Part shown: positions 33,444-43,714 of the stretch, piece by piece
How positions within the stretch are numbered: position 1 is the first letter of the stretch
Layout of the letters: the number at the start of each line of letters is the position of its first letter
NCBI GenBank assembly: GCA_030066665.1
Contig: JASJBD010000007.1
Location: forward strand, 1 to 60,155
Source of the DNA: Gammaproteobacteria bacterium
Lineage (GTDB): Bacteria; Pseudomonadota; Gammaproteobacteria; Steroidobacterales; GCA-2729495
Reading direction: 5' to 3'
Length of the DNA stretch: 60,155 nt
Notes under the pieces: generated by a model
What the model was told of the DNA's origin: nothing
What the model saw: the letters and a program-made list of their open reading frames with translations, nothing else
Databases searched by the model: none
Made by a program: the position numbers and the translations under genes

Positions 33444-34415
33444 GTGAATCAGGCCATACAAATCGATGAATTCGGCGGGCCGGAACAGCTCAAGTGGCGC
33501 GAGGTACCGGTACCGGAAGCGAGCGCCGGCGAGGTGCTTGTTCGGCATACGGCGATCGGGTTGAACTTCATCGACACTTATCACCGATCCGGCCTTTACC
33601 CACTTGAATTACCGGCCGGGCTGGGTACCGAAGCCGCCGGCGTGGTGGAGGCCGTCGGCGCCGGCGTCGACACCCTGCAGCCTGGCGACCGGGTGACTTG
33701 GGTTGGTCTGCCCCCCGGAGCCTATGCGCAGCAACGGGTATATGCCGCCGAACGGCTCGTCCGGCTACCGGCTACCGTTACGGATGAGACCGCGGCGGCG
33801 GCCATGCTCAAAGGTCTGACCGCGTGGTACCTGCTTCATCGCAGTTACCCGGTGAGCGCGGGTGATTGCGTGCTGGTGTATGCCGCGGCAGGCGGTGTGG
33901 GCCAGATCCTGTCGCAGTGGGGCACGAGCAAGGATGTGCGGGTCATTGGCGTAACCGGCAGTCCGGAGAAAGCGGCAATTGCGCGGGAGCAAGGTTGCAC
34001 CGACGTCGTACCGGCAGACGCGCCCGATTTCGTCGGGCGCGTGCGGGAACTCAGTGGTGGCGGTGTGGCGGCCGTCTATGATTCGGTGGGTCGCGATACC
34101 TTCATGCAGTCGCTCGACTGCCTGCGGCCGCACGGCACCATGGTCAGCTATGGCAATGCGACCGGTCCGGTGGATCCGTTCTCGCCGATGGAGCTGGCCA
34201 AGCGCGGTTCACTGTTCCTGACCCGCCCGACCCTGTTTGATTTCATCCGCACGCGTGCGGATCTGGAGCACGCGACTGGTGCGTTGTTCGACGCGCTGGA
34301 ATCCGGTGCAGTGACGATCAATGTGAACCAGACCTACGCGCTCGAGGACGCCGCGCAGGCACATCGTGACCTGGAAGCGCGGCGCACGACGGGTTCGACG
34401 ATTCTGATTCCGTGA
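33444..34415 (+). CDS. NADPH:quinone oxidoreductase
   Basis: 323-residue zinc-free MDR-family quinone oxidoreductase of the QorA type. Segments: IGLNFIDTYHRSGLYPLELPAGLGTEAAGVV, AAMLKGLTAWYLL, and the NADPH-binding YAAAGGVGQILSQWGTSKDVRVIGVTG. It makes a one- or two-electron reduction of quinones. An ATG at 33420 is in frame, but the GTG at 33444 has GGTGGAG placed 6 bp upstream and gives the usual family N-terminus, so I prefer it. The gap to the opposing permease gene holds a structured repeat. Confidence 0.91.
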   Translation: MNQAIQIDEFGGPEQLKWREVPVPEASAGEVLVRHTAIGLNFIDTYHRSGLYPLELPAGLGTEAAGVVEAVGAGVDTLQPGDRVTWVGLPPGAYAQQRVYAAERLVRLPATVTDETAAAAMLKGLTAWYLLHRSYPVSAGDCVLVYAAAGGVGQILSQWGTSKDVRVIGVTGSPEKAAIAREQGCTDVVPADAPDFVGRVRELSGGGVAAVYDSVGRDTFMQSLDCLRPHGTMVSYGNATGPVDPFSPMELAKRGSLFLTRPTLFDFIRTRADLEHATGALFDALESGAVTINVNQTYALEDAAQAHRDLEARRTTGSTILIP

Positions 34416-34437
34416 CTCACCGTGTTGCGCGGCCGGC

Positions 34438-34526
34438 GTAATTGCCGGCTGCGACACGCCGTGAATACGTCCCTGTAGGCTCGCGCCCGACATCCCTGTC
34501 GGGCGACGGTCGCATCCGCCAATTAC
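34438..34526. repeat. Structured 89-bp intergenic repeat, copy 1
   Basis: Lies 22 bp after the quinone oxidoreductase stop, between convergent genes. Outer arms 34438-34455 and 34509-34526 pair over 16 of 18 positions. The 53-bp core (34456-34508) is 51/53 identical to copy 2 at 52178-52266 and holds two hairpins with the same TCCC loop: a weak one at 34466-34477 (TACGTCCCTGTA) and a strong nine-pair one at 34484-34505 (CGCCCGACA / TGTCGGGCG). The arms differ from those of copy 2 but stay self-complementary. Pairing continues weakly outward on both sides. A two-way terminator or a mobile palindromic repeat are both possible. Confidence 0.8.
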
Positions 34527-34600
34527 CCCGTCCACGCTCCGCGACGAGAGCAATCGACACCAACATCGCCCGAGTTGTCGCGGGAGTGGTATGCAGCACG

Positions 34601-36979
34601 TTACGGACCGGCGACTTGGTCGAGCGGCGTGATGGGCCAGAACACCGGCAGCAGCAGCATGACGGCGACGAAGATTACCAGCGTTAGCGGGACGCCGATC
34701 TTGATGTAGTCCGAGAACTTGTAGCCGCCCGGGCCCATGACGAGGATGTTGGCCGGGTGAGAGATCGGGCTGGTGAAGCTGGCCGAGGCTGCCATGGCTA
34801 CTGCCATCATCGCCGTCTGCGGCATGATGCCCATGTCGGCGCAGGCGCTCAGCACGATCGGTGACATCAGCACCACGAGCGCGGCGGTCGGGATGATCAT
34901 CGTAGCGAGTGCAGTTACGCCGTAGAGACCCATGATCACGGGCCACGGTCCGAGGTCGCCGAGTGCCGCCATGACGCTGTTCGCGAGCATGGTTGCGGTA
35001 CCGGTTTCCTGCATGGCAATGCCGAGAGGGAGCATGCCGGCGATCAGAAACACGGCGCGCCAGTCGATCGCCCGATAGGCCTGTTCCATCGTCAGGCAGC
35101 CGGTCAGGATCATGGCGCTGCCGCCAACGACCGCGGCCACGGAAATGGGCAGCAGATCGGCCAGCACGACCGCGATGACGGCGAGCATGATGCCGGCCGC
35201 CAGTGGCGCGCGCCGCGTATCCGCCGGCGGCGCACCAATCGGAGTAATCACCAGCAGATTGCGGTCCTCGTTCAGGAGCAGCAGTTTCTGCCTGGGGCCG
35301 ACCAGCAACAGCGCATCACCGAACTGCAATTCCTGCTTGTCGAGATCGGAGCGAATGGCCTTGCCGGAGCGCAGAATCGCGGACAGCTCCAGGCCGTATT
35401 TGTCCCGGAAATTTACGTCGCCCACCCGCTGACCGGCGAGATCCGATTGCGGTGCCAGCGTCACTTCGACGGTCGCCAGGCGTTCCGACTCGAACACTTC
35501 CAGGCTGCGCGGGATTACCTGGCCGATTTCCAGTTCCTGCAAACCGCGCAGCACGTCCAGATCCTCCGGCTGGCCCTGGATCAACAACAGGTCGCCGGAC
35601 AGAATCTCGCGTTCGGGATCCGGCATCATTTCGAGTTTGCCGTCGCGGAACAGGCCGAGCAGCCGGAAATCGAACGCATCGCCCAGCCGACTCTCGGCCA
35701 GCGTCTCGCCATCGAGCTTCGATTCCTCCGGCACACGCACGACGAACATGCGCTCCTGCAACTTGTAGGTTTGCAACAGGTCCACCTCGGTCACGGGTTC
35801 GACCGCGCCGAACTCCGGGCTCTTTTCGAGCGCCTCGAGGTCTTCCTCCCCGGTCTGCAACAGCAGGACGTCGCCGACCCGCAGCGGGATCCGGCCCAGG
35901 TTCGCGCGCCGAATCTGTTCGTTCCGGCGCAGTGCCACCACGCTGGCGCGGAACCGGCGCCGGAAATCCGCGTTCGCGACCAGCTCCTTTACCAGTGAGG
36001 AATCCTCGGCGATCGTGACTTCGGCCAGCTGGATCTGCGCATCCATCAGCGTCTCGGTCACCGGCGCCTCGCGTTCGATCACCAGCTCGCTCCAATGGCG
36101 CAGTTCCTCGAACCGGTCGACGCGACCCTGCACCAGCAGACGATCACCACCCTGCAGCGTGGTCTTGCGTGCCGGCAATGTGTCGACCTCGTTCTGGCGC
36201 TCGAGCGCCATTACCAGCAAACCGGCCGCGGTGCCGAGCCGGCTTTCGGCGAGGGTTTTGCCGACCAGGACCGAGCCGCGTGGCACGGACATCACGAAGG
36301 TGCTTTCCTGCAGGCCGTATTGCGCGCGCAGATTGCGCTGACTGCGTTGCGACTGTGCGGTCGGGTCCTTGCGCGGCAGGATCATTCGACCGATGAGGGC
36401 GATGAATCCCACGCCGGCCAGCATGGCGCCGAAGCCGACACCAAAGTAATCGAACAGCGCGAACGGTCTTTCGCCCGCCTGGGCCAGCGCGCCGCTGACG
36501 AGCAGATTCGGCGGGGTGCCAACCAGCGTACTCAGGCCGCCCAGCAGCGTCGCGTAGGCCATCGGCATCAGCAGGATCGACGGTGGGGTGTCCGTGCGCC
36601 GGCAGATATCCATCACCACCGGCAACATCAGCGCGGCCACGCCGATGTTGTTCATAAAGAATGACATGCCGCCGCAGACGATCATGATCACGACGATCAG
36701 CGGAATCTCCTTGCGACCCGCGATACGCATCACCTGCTGGCCGAGGATTTCCGCGATCCCGGTACGCGTCAGGCCGTCGCTGAGAATGAACATGGCCCAG
36801 ACCGTGATCACGGCGGCATTGCTGAAGCCGGAAAATGCCTCGCTGGGAGACACGAGCCCGGTGATTGCGAGGGTGCCGAGGACCAGCAGGGCGACCAGGT
36901 CCATGCGGATGATCTCGCTGATGAAAAGAACCAGCGCACCGACCAGGATGCCGAGGACCAGAATGATTTCCCAGTTCAC
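34601..36979 (-). CDS. SLC13/DASS-type permease with four RCK_C-like domains
   Basis: 792 residues. The N-terminal half (1-205) and the C-terminal quarter (about 590-792) are membrane halves of a sodium/anion symporter, with the repeated substrate loops FFMNNIGVAALMLPV and the matching SFTSPISHPANILVMGPGGYKFSDY. Between them lies a cytoplasmic region with, by my reading, four TrkA_C/RCK_C-like modules, starting near residues 215, 315, 400 and 500 (for example FVMSVPRGSVLVGKTLAESRLG and FVVRVPEESKLDGETLAESRLG). Most relatives have two. Sulfate or a dicarboxylate is the likely cargo. The start is GTG at 36979, 30 bp past the 5-oxoprolinase stop, so the two may be co-transcribed. Confidence 0.88.
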   Translation of the reverse strand: MNWEIILVLGILVGALVLFISEIIRMDLVALLVLGTLAITGLVSPSEAFSGFSNAAVITVWAMFILSDGLTRTGIAEILGQQVMRIAGRKEIPLIVVIMIVCGGMSFFMNNIGVAALMLPVVMDICRRTDTPPSILLMPMAYATLLGGLSTLVGTPPNLLVSGALAQAGERPFALFDYFGVGFGAMLAGVGFIALIGRMILPRKDPTAQSQRSQRNLRAQYGLQESTFVMSVPRGSVLVGKTLAESRLGTAAGLLVMALERQNEVDTLPARKTTLQGGDRLLVQGRVDRFEELRHWSELVIEREAPVTETLMDAQIQLAEVTIAEDSSLVKELVANADFRRRFRASVVALRRNEQIRRANLGRIPLRVGDVLLLQTGEEDLEALEKSPEFGAVEPVTEVDLLQTYKLQERMFVVRVPEESKLDGETLAESRLGDAFDFRLLGLFRDGKLEMMPDPEREILSGDLLLIQGQPEDLDVLRGLQELEIGQVIPRSLEVFESERLATVEVTLAPQSDLAGQRVGDVNFRDKYGLELSAILRSGKAIRSDLDKQELQFGDALLLVGPRQKLLLLNEDRNLLVITPIGAPPADTRRAPLAAGIMLAVIAVVLADLLPISVAAVVGGSAMILTGCLTMEQAYRAIDWRAVFLIAGMLPLGIAMQETGTATMLANSVMAALGDLGPWPVIMGLYGVTALATMIIPTAALVVLMSPIVLSACADMGIMPQTAMMAVAMAASASFTSPISHPANILVMGPGGYKFSDYIKIGVPLTLVIFVAVMLLLPVFWPITPLDQVAGP

Positions 36980-37009
36980 GGTGGGCGAGGATAAATCAAA
37001 AGCATGCAG

Positions 37010-40000
37010 CTAGCCCGGTTTTCCGTAACCGCCGCCGCCCGGCGTCGCGATTACCAGCATGTCGCCGGGCAGGACTTCCGTGCTGTCGACGGCGCCGAGG
37101 TATTCCACCCGATCATCGGCGCGCACGACCATGTTGATGCCGGCCTTGCCCGATTCGCCGCCGGCCAGTCCGGCCGGACCGCTGCGACGATGATTGGAAA
37201 CAATGGCGGCGCTCATCGGACTGCGAAATTCAATTGCCCGCACCACGCCGTCGCCGCCGGGGTGCTGCCCAAGGCCGCCGCTGTCGCGCCGAATGGCGAA
37301 TTCCCGCAGCAACACCGGGAAACGGTTTTCCAGCACCTCGGGATCGGTAATGCGCGAGTTGGTCATATGGGTGTGTACCGCACTGGTGCCGGCGAAGTGC
37401 GCACCGGCGCCGGCTCCGCCGCAAATGGTTTCGTAGTACTGATAGGTGGCATCGCCGAACGTCAGATTGTTCATCGTGCCCTGCGAGCCCGCCAGCACCC
37501 CCATGGCCTGGAACAGTGCATCCGCGATGCACTGCGACGTTTCCACATTGCCGGCGGCGACCGCCGCCGGGGCTACCGGATTGAGCAGGCTGCCAGCCGG
37601 GACGCGTATATCAAGGGGTCGCAGGCAGCCGGCGTTCAGCGGTATGTCCTTGTCCACGAGGCAGCGAAACGCGTATAGCACCGCGGCGCGCGCGACACCG
37701 GTTGGCGCATTCAGATTGCCGGCCACCTGCGGGGAGCTGCCGGCAAAATCGATTAGCACGCGGCCGGTGTGCGGATCGGGTTCGATGGACACCCGAACCA
37801 TGCTGCCATCGTCGAGGTGGCATTCGCCCTGGCCGGGGCGGAGCCGGATTGCGACGGCGCGCACCGCAGCCTCGGCGTTGTCCTGCACGTGTCCTGCGTA
37901 TGCCAGCACGGTTGGCTCGCCGAAATGTGCGAGCATTTGCTGCAATTCGCGGATGCCTTTTTCGTTCGCGGCGAGCTGTGCCCGCAGATCCGCCACATTC
38001 CGGTCGGGCTTGCGCGCCGGGTAGGAGTCCCTGTCCAGTCTCTGCCGCAGCTGCTGCTCGTGAAATTCCCCGTCGCGCACCAGCAAAAACGCATCGAAGC
38101 GCACGCCTTCTTCATCGATGCGTTGGCTGAACGGCGGCATGGAGCCGGGACTGATGCCGCCGATATCCGCGTGATGCGCGCGGCAGGCAACCACGAACAG
38201 CATCGTTTCGCCGTCATCGGCGAAAACTGGTGTTACCACCGTGACATCGGGCAGATGCGTGCCGCCCCGATACGGGTCGTTCAGCATCCAGCTATCACCG
38301 GGTCGGACTGTGACTGACTGCAGGATGGCCTGCACGCTGTCACCCATCGAACCGAGATGCACCGGAATGTGCGGCGCGTTGGCCAGTAACTGCCCGGCCG
38401 CATCGAACACCGCGCAGGAAAAATCGCGGCGTTCCTTGATATTCACCGAATGCGCAGTGTTCTCGAGTACCGCGCCCATCTGTTCGGCGACGTTCATGAA
38501 ATGGTTATTGAAGATCTCCAGCAGGATTGGATCCGCGCCGTTGGTGCGCGATGCGGCACCCGACCGGGTACGGTGACGGTTCAGGCGCAGGCGACCTGCG
38601 TCGTCCACGGTCAGCCGCCAGTCGGGATCCACGACCGTGGTGGCGTTCTCCTCGGTGACGATGGCGGGGCCATCCATCGCGCTGCCGGCCGGTAGCTCAT
38701 CGCGGCGATAAATCGCTGCGGTTTGCCAGGCCCCGTCAATGAACAGCGCGGCCTCTCGCTGTGCCGGCGGCACTGCCGGAGCCGCCGGCGCGCCAGTCAT
38801 GGTCGGTGCATCAGCCATGCCTTCGGCGCTCAGACGCAGCGAATCGATTTGCAGTGTCCCAGGCGGCGCAGCAAATCCAAAGCGTTTCTGATGGGCCGCG
38901 GCAAATTCCGCCGCGGCGGCCGCGACATCTTCCTGCCAAATCACCGGCAGGCTGGTATCGGTGCCGGGCACGCGCAGCTGCAGGGTCGTCAACCAGACCG
39001 TTTGCGCGGCCGGCACGCCCTGTTCTTCTAACTCCGCGACGCACTCGCGAGACAGGTCTGCGACGATCGACTCGAGCTCGCCGACAGCGGCTTCGTTCAG
39101 TGCGTGGTCGACCGCTGCCTCTCGGTAGACGCGCAACGACGCGGTGCCGATGCCGTAGGCGGATAACACGCCGGCCAGCGGGTGCAGGATCACAGTCTGG
39201 ATGCCGAGCGCATCTGCCACCTGGCAGGCGTGCTGGCCGCCGGCCCCGCCAAAACAGCACAGCAGGAAATCCGCCGGGTCATGCCCGCGCTGGACGGAAA
39301 CCGTCTTGATTGCATTCGCCATGTTGTCGACCGCGACATGGATGAACCCGGCCGCGACCTGCTCCGCGGTCATGCGCTCGCCACTGCTGCGCTCGATGTC
39401 GTTGCTGATGCGCTCGAAGGCGGTTCGCACGCCATCAGGATCGAGTGGCTCATCAGCCTGCGGGCCAAACACGGCCGGGAAGAACTCCGGCAGCAGGCGC
39501 CCGAGCAACAGGTTCGCATCGGTCACCGTCAACGGGCCGCCGCGCCGATAGCACATCGGCCCCGGGTCGGCGCCGGCTGAACCGGGGCCAACCTGGAAAC
39601 GCCCGTCCTCGAAGCGCAGGATTGAACCGCCGCCGGCGGCTATCGTGTGAATCCGGATCATGGGTGCGCGCAGCCGAACACCCGCCAGCTCGGTTTCGTT
39701 GATGCGCTCATAAGCACCGTCGTACAGCGCGACATCCGTGGAGGTGCCACCCATATCGAAACCGATCAGCTGATTGGTGCCCACGCCGTCGCAGGCCGCG
39801 ACCATGCCGACCACCCCGCCGGCGGGGCCGGACAGAATGCTGTCCTTGCCTCGGAAATGATCACGGTCGACGAGGCCGCCATTGCTTTGCATGAACAACA
39901 GGCGCCCCGGTGCAAGGTTGCGCGATGCCAGTGCGTCGGCGAGCCGTCGGGTGTAGCGATCCAGTACCGGCGACAGGTACGCATCGGCAACAGTCGTATC

Positions 40001-40630
40001 GCCGCGGCTGACGAATCGCACCAGCGGACTGGTCTCGTGGGACAGGGAGACCTGCCGGTAACCGATCGCGTTTGCCAGCTCGCCGATCAGCCGTTCGTGC
40101 GCCGGGTATCGGTAACCGTGCAGCAAACAGATTGCGACGGCCCGGAAACCAGTTTTGAAGTGTGCGGACAACGCGGCGTGAACCGCGTCTGTGTCGAGGG
40201 GCTGGAGGATCTCACCGGTGGCGCTGACCCGTTCGTCCACCTCGATCACGGCCGCGTGCAGGCTGCGATGGCGGCGGATGTCCAGGGCAAAGATGTCCGG
40301 CCGATTCTGATAACCGATGCGCAGCGCATCGCCAAAGCCGCGGGTCGTGACCAGCAAGACCGGTTCGCCCTGCCGTTCCAGCAACGCGTTCGTTGCGACG
40401 GTCGTGCCCATTTTGATCGAGTCGATCCGGGCCGGAGATTCGGTGTCGGCCAGGAACGCCGCAATGCCGGCGACGGCGGCATCCTCATATTGGCCGGGGT
40501 TTTCCGACAACAGTTTGCGCGCGATGAGCTGGCCGTCGGGTCGGCGCGCGATCACGTCGGTGAACGTGCCGCCGCGGTCGACCCAGAACTGCCAACCGTC
40601 ACTGCGCTGTCGTTCCCCGGAATCTGTCAT
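37010..40630 (-). CDS. 5-oxoprolinase (HyuA-HyuB fusion)
   Basis: 1206 residues, the length of fused ATP-dependent 5-oxoprolinases. The HyuA half (about 1-680) opens [20 protein letters not shown], with [27 protein letters not shown] and the glycine-rich [15 protein letters not shown]; the HyuB half (from about 700, [37 protein letters not shown]) runs to [10 protein letters not shown]. It opens 5-oxoproline to glutamate, recovering glutamate from gamma-glutamyl turnover. Hydantoinase activity is the alternative within the family. The downstream anion permease could import the substrate, an inference from proximity. Confidence 0.9.
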   Translation of the reverse strand: MTDSGERQRSDGWQFWVDRGGTFTDVIARRPDGQLIARKLLSENPGQYEDAAVAGIAAFLADTESPARIDSIKMGTTVATNALLERQGEPVLLVTTRGFGDALRIGYQNRPDIFALDIRRHRSLHAAVIEVDERVSATGEILQPLDTDAVHAALSAHFKTGFRAVAICLLHGYRYPAHERLIGELANAIGYRQVSLSHETSPLVRFVSRGDTTVADAYLSPVLDRYTRRLADALASRNLAPGRLLFMQSNGGLVDRDHFRGKDSILSGPAGGVVGMVAACDGVGTNQLIGFDMGGTSTDVALYDGAYERINETELAGVRLRAPMIRIHTIAAGGGSILRFEDGRFQVGPGSAGADPGPMCYRRGGPLTVTDANLLLGRLLPEFFPAVFGPQADEPLDPDGVRTAFERISNDIERSSGERMTAEQVAAGFIHVAVDNMANAIKTVSVQRGHDPADFLLCCFGGAGGQHACQVADALGIQTVILHPLAGVLSAYGIGTASLRVYREAAVDHALNEAAVGELESIVADLSRECVAELEEQGVPAAQTVWLTTLQLRVPGTDTSLPVIWQEDVAAAAAEFAAAHQKRFGFAAPPGTLQIDSLRLSAEGMADAPTMTGAPAAPAVPPAQREAALFIDGAWQTAAIYRRDELPAGSAMDGPAIVTEENATTVVDPDWRLTVDDAGRLRLNRHRTRSGAASRTNGADPILLEIFNNHFMNVAEQMGAVLENTAHSVNIKERRDFSCAVFDAAGQLLANAPHIPVHLGSMGDSVQAILQSVTVRPGDSWMLNDPYRGGTHLPDVTVVTPVFADDGETMLFVVACRAHHADIGGISPGSMPPFSQRIDEEGVRFDAFLLVRDGEFHEQQLRQRLDRDSYPARKPDRNVADLRAQLAANEKGIRELQQMLAHFGEPTVLAYAGHVQDNAEAAVRAVAIRLRPGQGECHLDDGSMVRVSIEPDPHTGRVLIDFAGSSPQVAGNLNAPTGVARAAVLYAFRCLVDKDIPLNAGCLRPLDIRVPAGSLLNPVAPAAVAAGNVETSQCIADALFQAMGVLAGSQGTMNNLTFGDATYQYYETICGGAGAGAHFAGTSAVHTHMTNSRITDPEVLENRFPVLLREFAIRRDSGGLGQHPGGDGVVRAIEFRSPMSAAIVSNHRRSGPAGLAGGESGKAGINMVVRADDRVEYLGAVDSTEVLPGDMLVIATPGGGGYGKPG

Positions 40631-40669
40631 GGCTTCGGTTAGTATGGAGTTGACGGGAGGCAGACGCTA

Positions 40670-41194
40670 ATGAGTTTTCGCCAGGTGTGTTTTTCGCATG
40701 GGCAGGAAAGTGGCCCGTGGGGAACCAAGATTCGTGCCATGGCGGAGGCCGTCCGCACACAGGGTTGGGACGTCGAGTCGCTCGACTACCAGGGCATGGC
40801 TGATCCCCGTGAACGGGCCGACAAACTGGTGGCTTATTGTCAGGAATTGGCCGGCGCGCCGGTGCTGGTCGGCAGCAGTATGGGTGGCTTCGTTTCCCTG
40901 AGCGCGGCAGCGCGCGTGCCGGTGCGGGCGATGTTTTTGCTGGCGCCGGCTTTCTACCTGCCGCCGCTGGAGGAGATGTTGCCGGCTCTCGACGCCGTCG
41001 CTGCGTATCCCACGCAGATCGTGCACGGCTGGCACGACGACGTCGTGCCGTTTGCCGGCAGCGTGCGGTACGGCAAGCGCACCGGTGCACGTGTTCTGCT
41101 GGTCGATGGCGACCATCGACTCACGGCTAATATTGATTTGATCTGCCGCGAACTCACGGCGTTTCTTGCGGAACTCGATGAGGAGGGACAATGA
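40670..41194 (+). CDS. YqiA/RBBP9-like alpha/beta hydrolase
   Basis: 174-residue small serine hydrolase. FSHGQESGPWGTKI opens the fold, the nucleophile elbow is VGSSMGGFVS (serine about residue 67), and the acid and histidine lie in HGWHDDVVPF and DGDHRL. Related small esterases such as YqiA and the eukaryotic RBBP9 have broad esterase activity with unclear roles. The ATG has GGGAGG 10 bp upstream and is divergent from the 5-oxoprolinase gene. Its stop overlaps the next start (ATGA), so it is coupled to the small lipoprotein gene. Confidence 0.86.
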   Translation: MSFRQVCFSHGQESGPWGTKIRAMAEAVRTQGWDVESLDYQGMADPRERADKLVAYCQELAGAPVLVGSSMGGFVSLSAAARVPVRAMFLLAPAFYLPPLEEMLPALDAVAAYPTQIVHGWHDDVVPFAGSVRYGKRTGARVLLVDGDHRLTANIDLICRELTAFLAELDEEGQ

Positions 41195-41403
41195 TTGACC
41201 ACGTCTTGCGGGTTTCCCTTACCTGCCTGCTCGTGCTGTTGGGAAGCGGCTGTGGCAGCGGTGATCGTGAAGAGCCGAAGCCGCTGGAAGAATCCGTGTT
41301 CGATCCATTGACCAGCACGCTGGACAAAGCCGAGCAGGTCGACGACCTCAACCGCGACCGGATGCAGCAACTCAACGACCAGATGGAAGGTAATGAGCGC
41401 TAG
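41191..41403 (+). CDS. Small putative lipoprotein
   Basis: 70 residues. An N-terminal hydrophobic segment ends in LLVLLGSGCGSGD, so Cys21 is a probable lipidation site, although Gly at -3 is not the best lipobox. The remaining 48 residues are acidic and helical (PLEESVFDPLTSTLDKAEQVDDLNRDRMQQLNDQM), resembling a short coiled coil. No family recognised. It overlaps the YqiA-like hydrolase stop by 4 bp and meets the opposing glk stop with another 4-bp overlap. Its coding reality is supported by the coupling, the signal and the charge pattern. Confidence 0.68.
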   Translation: MIDHVLRVSLTCLLVLLGSGCGSGDREEPKPLEESVFDPLTSTLDKAEQVDDLNRDRMQQLNDQMEGNER

Positions 41404-42323
41404 CCGCGCGCCCTTTCATTCAGACCGATCAGGGTCGGATCGCCCGCGGTGATTAACCAGGTTGGAATCGCGCGCAGATAGTCGCTGTAGCGGCCCTTGT
41501 CTTCAAAGCGCGCGCGAAAACCCGAGTTCAGAAAGAACTCCGGGTAGCGCGGCAGAATACCGCCGCCGATGTACACGCCGCCGAAAGCGCCAATCGTCAG
41601 CGCGAGGTTCGCGGTCACGGTGCCCAGCAAGCGGCACATCAACTCCAGGCTGTCCAGTGCCGCCGGGTCGTCCGCATCGATCAGCGCGCCGAGCGCGACT
41701 GGTTCGATCTCCGGCTCGCCGTGCAAACAGGCGTGTATCAGGCTCAGCCCGGGACCCGAAATCAAACGCTCCGCCGAGCAATGGCCAAAGCGACGTCGCA
41801 CTTGTTGGATGATGTCGGCCTCCCGGTCGTCACAGGCCGGCAAGCTGACGTGCCCGCCCTCGCCGGCGATGGCCTGCCAGCCGCCGGCGACCGGCAGCAG
41901 GCTTGCCACGCCAAGGCCGGTACCCGGCCCGAGCACGGCCTTCGGCTTGCCCGCTGCTGCAGTGCCGCCGCCCACCTGCACGAGGTCGGCCGGCGACAAC
42001 GCCGGCAAGGCATGGGCCAGTGCTTCGAAGTCGTTCAGCAGCTGCAGGCCGTCAAGCTGCAATTGGCTCTGGAGATCGGACCTGGAGAATTGCCAGTCAA
42101 TGTTGATCATGCGGATTTCGTCGGAACGGATCGGCGCCGCGACCGCGAACAAGCCACGAACCGGTCGCGATTCCTCCGCAAGACCGTCCAGGTACGCGGA
42201 CAGCAACTCGGCCGGGCCGTCGAACTCGACGTTACGGAATTTTCTGATTTGCATTGGCGCGCCGGCGGCGGACAGCGCGCAACGCGTATTCGTGCCGCCG
42301 ATGTCCGCGAGCAGCTGCGTCAT
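41400..42323 (-). CDS. glk: Glucokinase, proteobacterial type
   Basis: 307 residues. The ATP-binding phosphate loop LADIGGTNTRCAL (5-17), LLNDFEALAHALP, GPGTGLGVASLLP and GEGGHVSLP are those of the E. coli Glk family (321). It phosphorylates glucose to glucose 6-phosphate. It is the last gene of the otsB-GH15-otsA-glk run, its start sharing one base with the end of otsA (42323). This fits glucose released by the GH15 enzyme being returned to glucose 6-phosphate, one of the two substrates of OtsA. Confidence 0.93.
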   Translation of the reverse strand: MTQLLADIGGTNTRCALSAAGAPMQIRKFRNVEFDGPAELLSAYLDGLAEESRPVRGLFAVAAPIRSDEIRMINIDWQFSRSDLQSQLQLDGLQLLNDFEALAHALPALSPADLVQVGGGTAAAGKPKAVLGPGTGLGVASLLPVAGGWQAIAGEGGHVSLPACDDREADIIQQVRRRFGHCSAERLISGPGLSLIHACLHGEPEIEPVALGALIDADDPAALDSLELMCRLLGTVTANLALTIGAFGGVYIGGGILPRYPEFFLNSGFRARFEDKGRYSDYLRAIPTWLITAGDPTLIGLNERARG

Positions 42324-43714
42324 CAGGAGCTGTTAGTGCGGTCTCGGCGGGCCGCCAGCAAGGCATCGATGAAGCGCGTGCGCCAGGCCGTGATGTCATT
42401 GCGCCGGAGAATCTCGAGCATGCGCTGATGCCGTTCCCGGCGTTCCTCCAGCGGCATGCTGAGCGCCTGGTGCATGCCGTCCGCAACGCCGTCGCGATCG
42501 TAGGGATTTATGAGAACTGCGTCTCTCAGCTCCTGGGCGGCGCCAGCCAGCTCCGACAGCACCAATACGCCCGGGTCTTCCGGGTCCTGGGCCGCGATAA
42601 ATTCCTTGGCGACGAGGTTCATGCCGTCGCGTACTGGCGTGACCAGCCCGACATTCGCTTCCCGGAAGAAAGCCATCAGCGTAGGGCGATCGAAGGCGCG
42701 ATTCAGGTAGCGAATCGGCACCCAGTCGACGTCGGCGAACCGGCCATTGATCTTGCCGGCCAGCCGTTCGAGTTCCTCACGGATCTCCAGGTAGGCGCGT
42801 ACCCCGGAACGCGTCGTCGGCGCAATCTGGATGTAGGACACGTGATTGCGGTTGGCGGGGTAGTTTTCCAGCAGTCGGGCGAATGACAGGAAGCGACTGA
42901 CCAGGCCCTTGCTGTAGTCCAGACGGTCCACGCCAATCAACAATTCGCGGCCGTGGAGATGACGCACCATACGGCGCACGTTGTCTTTCTCTCCGGTTTC
43001 AACGGCCAGGGTCTGGCACGCGTCCACGTCGATCCCGATTGGGAATACGTCGGACACGGGTGGGCGCGACAACCCGCGGCGGTCCGCGTTGTCGATCCCG
43101 CCAATATCGCGTTCCTCGATGGCGTCCCGGAAACATTTCAGGTCCCGCGGCGTGTGAAAACCGACCACGTCGTACGCGCACAGTGCGCGTAGCAGCTGGC
43201 GGTACACCGGCAGAACCCTGAGCACCTCGATATCCGGGAAGGGCGTGTGCAGGAAAAAGCCAATCGGCTGGGTCACGCCGGCCCGACGCAGTTCCGACGC
43301 GAGCGGAATCAGGTGATAGTCGTGGACCCAGATGATGTCGTCCGGCTGCAGCAGTGGCAGCAGTTTGCGCGCGAACAGTGCATTGACCCGCCGGTATTCG
43401 TCGAACTCCCGGCGCTCATAGCGATAGAAGCCGAGCAGGTAGTGACAGATTGGCCACAGCGAGGTGTTTGAGAAGCCGTTGTAATAGAGTTCGTAGGAGA
43501 GTTTGTTGAGGTCGGTGGTCGCGAAGGTGATCGGACCGACTTCTTCCAGAGACACATCGCCCGGCTCGCCGTCCACGGTGCGACCGTTCCAGCCGAACCA
43601 GACACCGCCGTGTTCCTCCAGCGCGGCGAGCAGACCGACGGCGAGACCGCCTGCCGACTTCGCGCCGCCGGAGGGGCGGGCCACGCGGTTGGATATGGCC
43701 ACCAGCCGTGTCAC
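42323..43714 (-). CDS. otsA: Trehalose-6-phosphate synthase
   Basis: 463-residue GT20 enzyme joining a nucleotide-sugar glucose (UDP- or GDP-glucose) to glucose 6-phosphate. [21 protein letters not shown] (the donor/acceptor loop), [31 protein letters not shown] and [11 protein letters not shown] are present. The start is GTG at 43714: it overlaps the GH15 stop as GTGA and has GGAGGA 7 bp upstream, better than the TTG five codons earlier. Completes the pathway with OtsB encoded two genes upstream. Confidence 0.94.
   Translation of the reverse strand: MTRLVAISNRVARPSGGAKSAGGLAVGLLAALEEHGGVWFGWNGRTVDGEPGDVSLEEVGPITFATTDLNKLSYELYYNGFSNTSLWPICHYLLGFYRYERREFDEYRRVNALFARKLLPLLQPDDIIWVHDYHLIPLASELRRAGVTQPIGFFLHTPFPDIEVLRVLPVYRQLLRALCAYDVVGFHTPRDLKCFRDAIEERDIGGIDNADRRGLSRPPVSDVFPIGIDVDACQTLAVETGEKDNVRRMVRHLHGRELLIGVDRLDYSKGLVSRFLSFARLLENYPANRNHVSYIQIAPTTRSGVRAYLEIREELERLAGKINGRFADVDWVPIRYLNRAFDRPTLMAFFREANVGLVTPVRDGMNLVAKEFIAAQDPEDPGVLVLSELAGAAQELRDAVLINPYDRDGVADGMHQALSMPLEERRERHQRMLEILRRNDITAWRTRFIDALLAARRDRTNSS

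Noticed and set aside
37010-41194. A glutathione-degradation operon (5-oxoprolinase with the YqiA-like hydrolase)
   Set aside because: The two genes are divergent with a 39-bp gap and there is no gamma-glutamyl enzyme beside them, so a dedicated operon is not supported.
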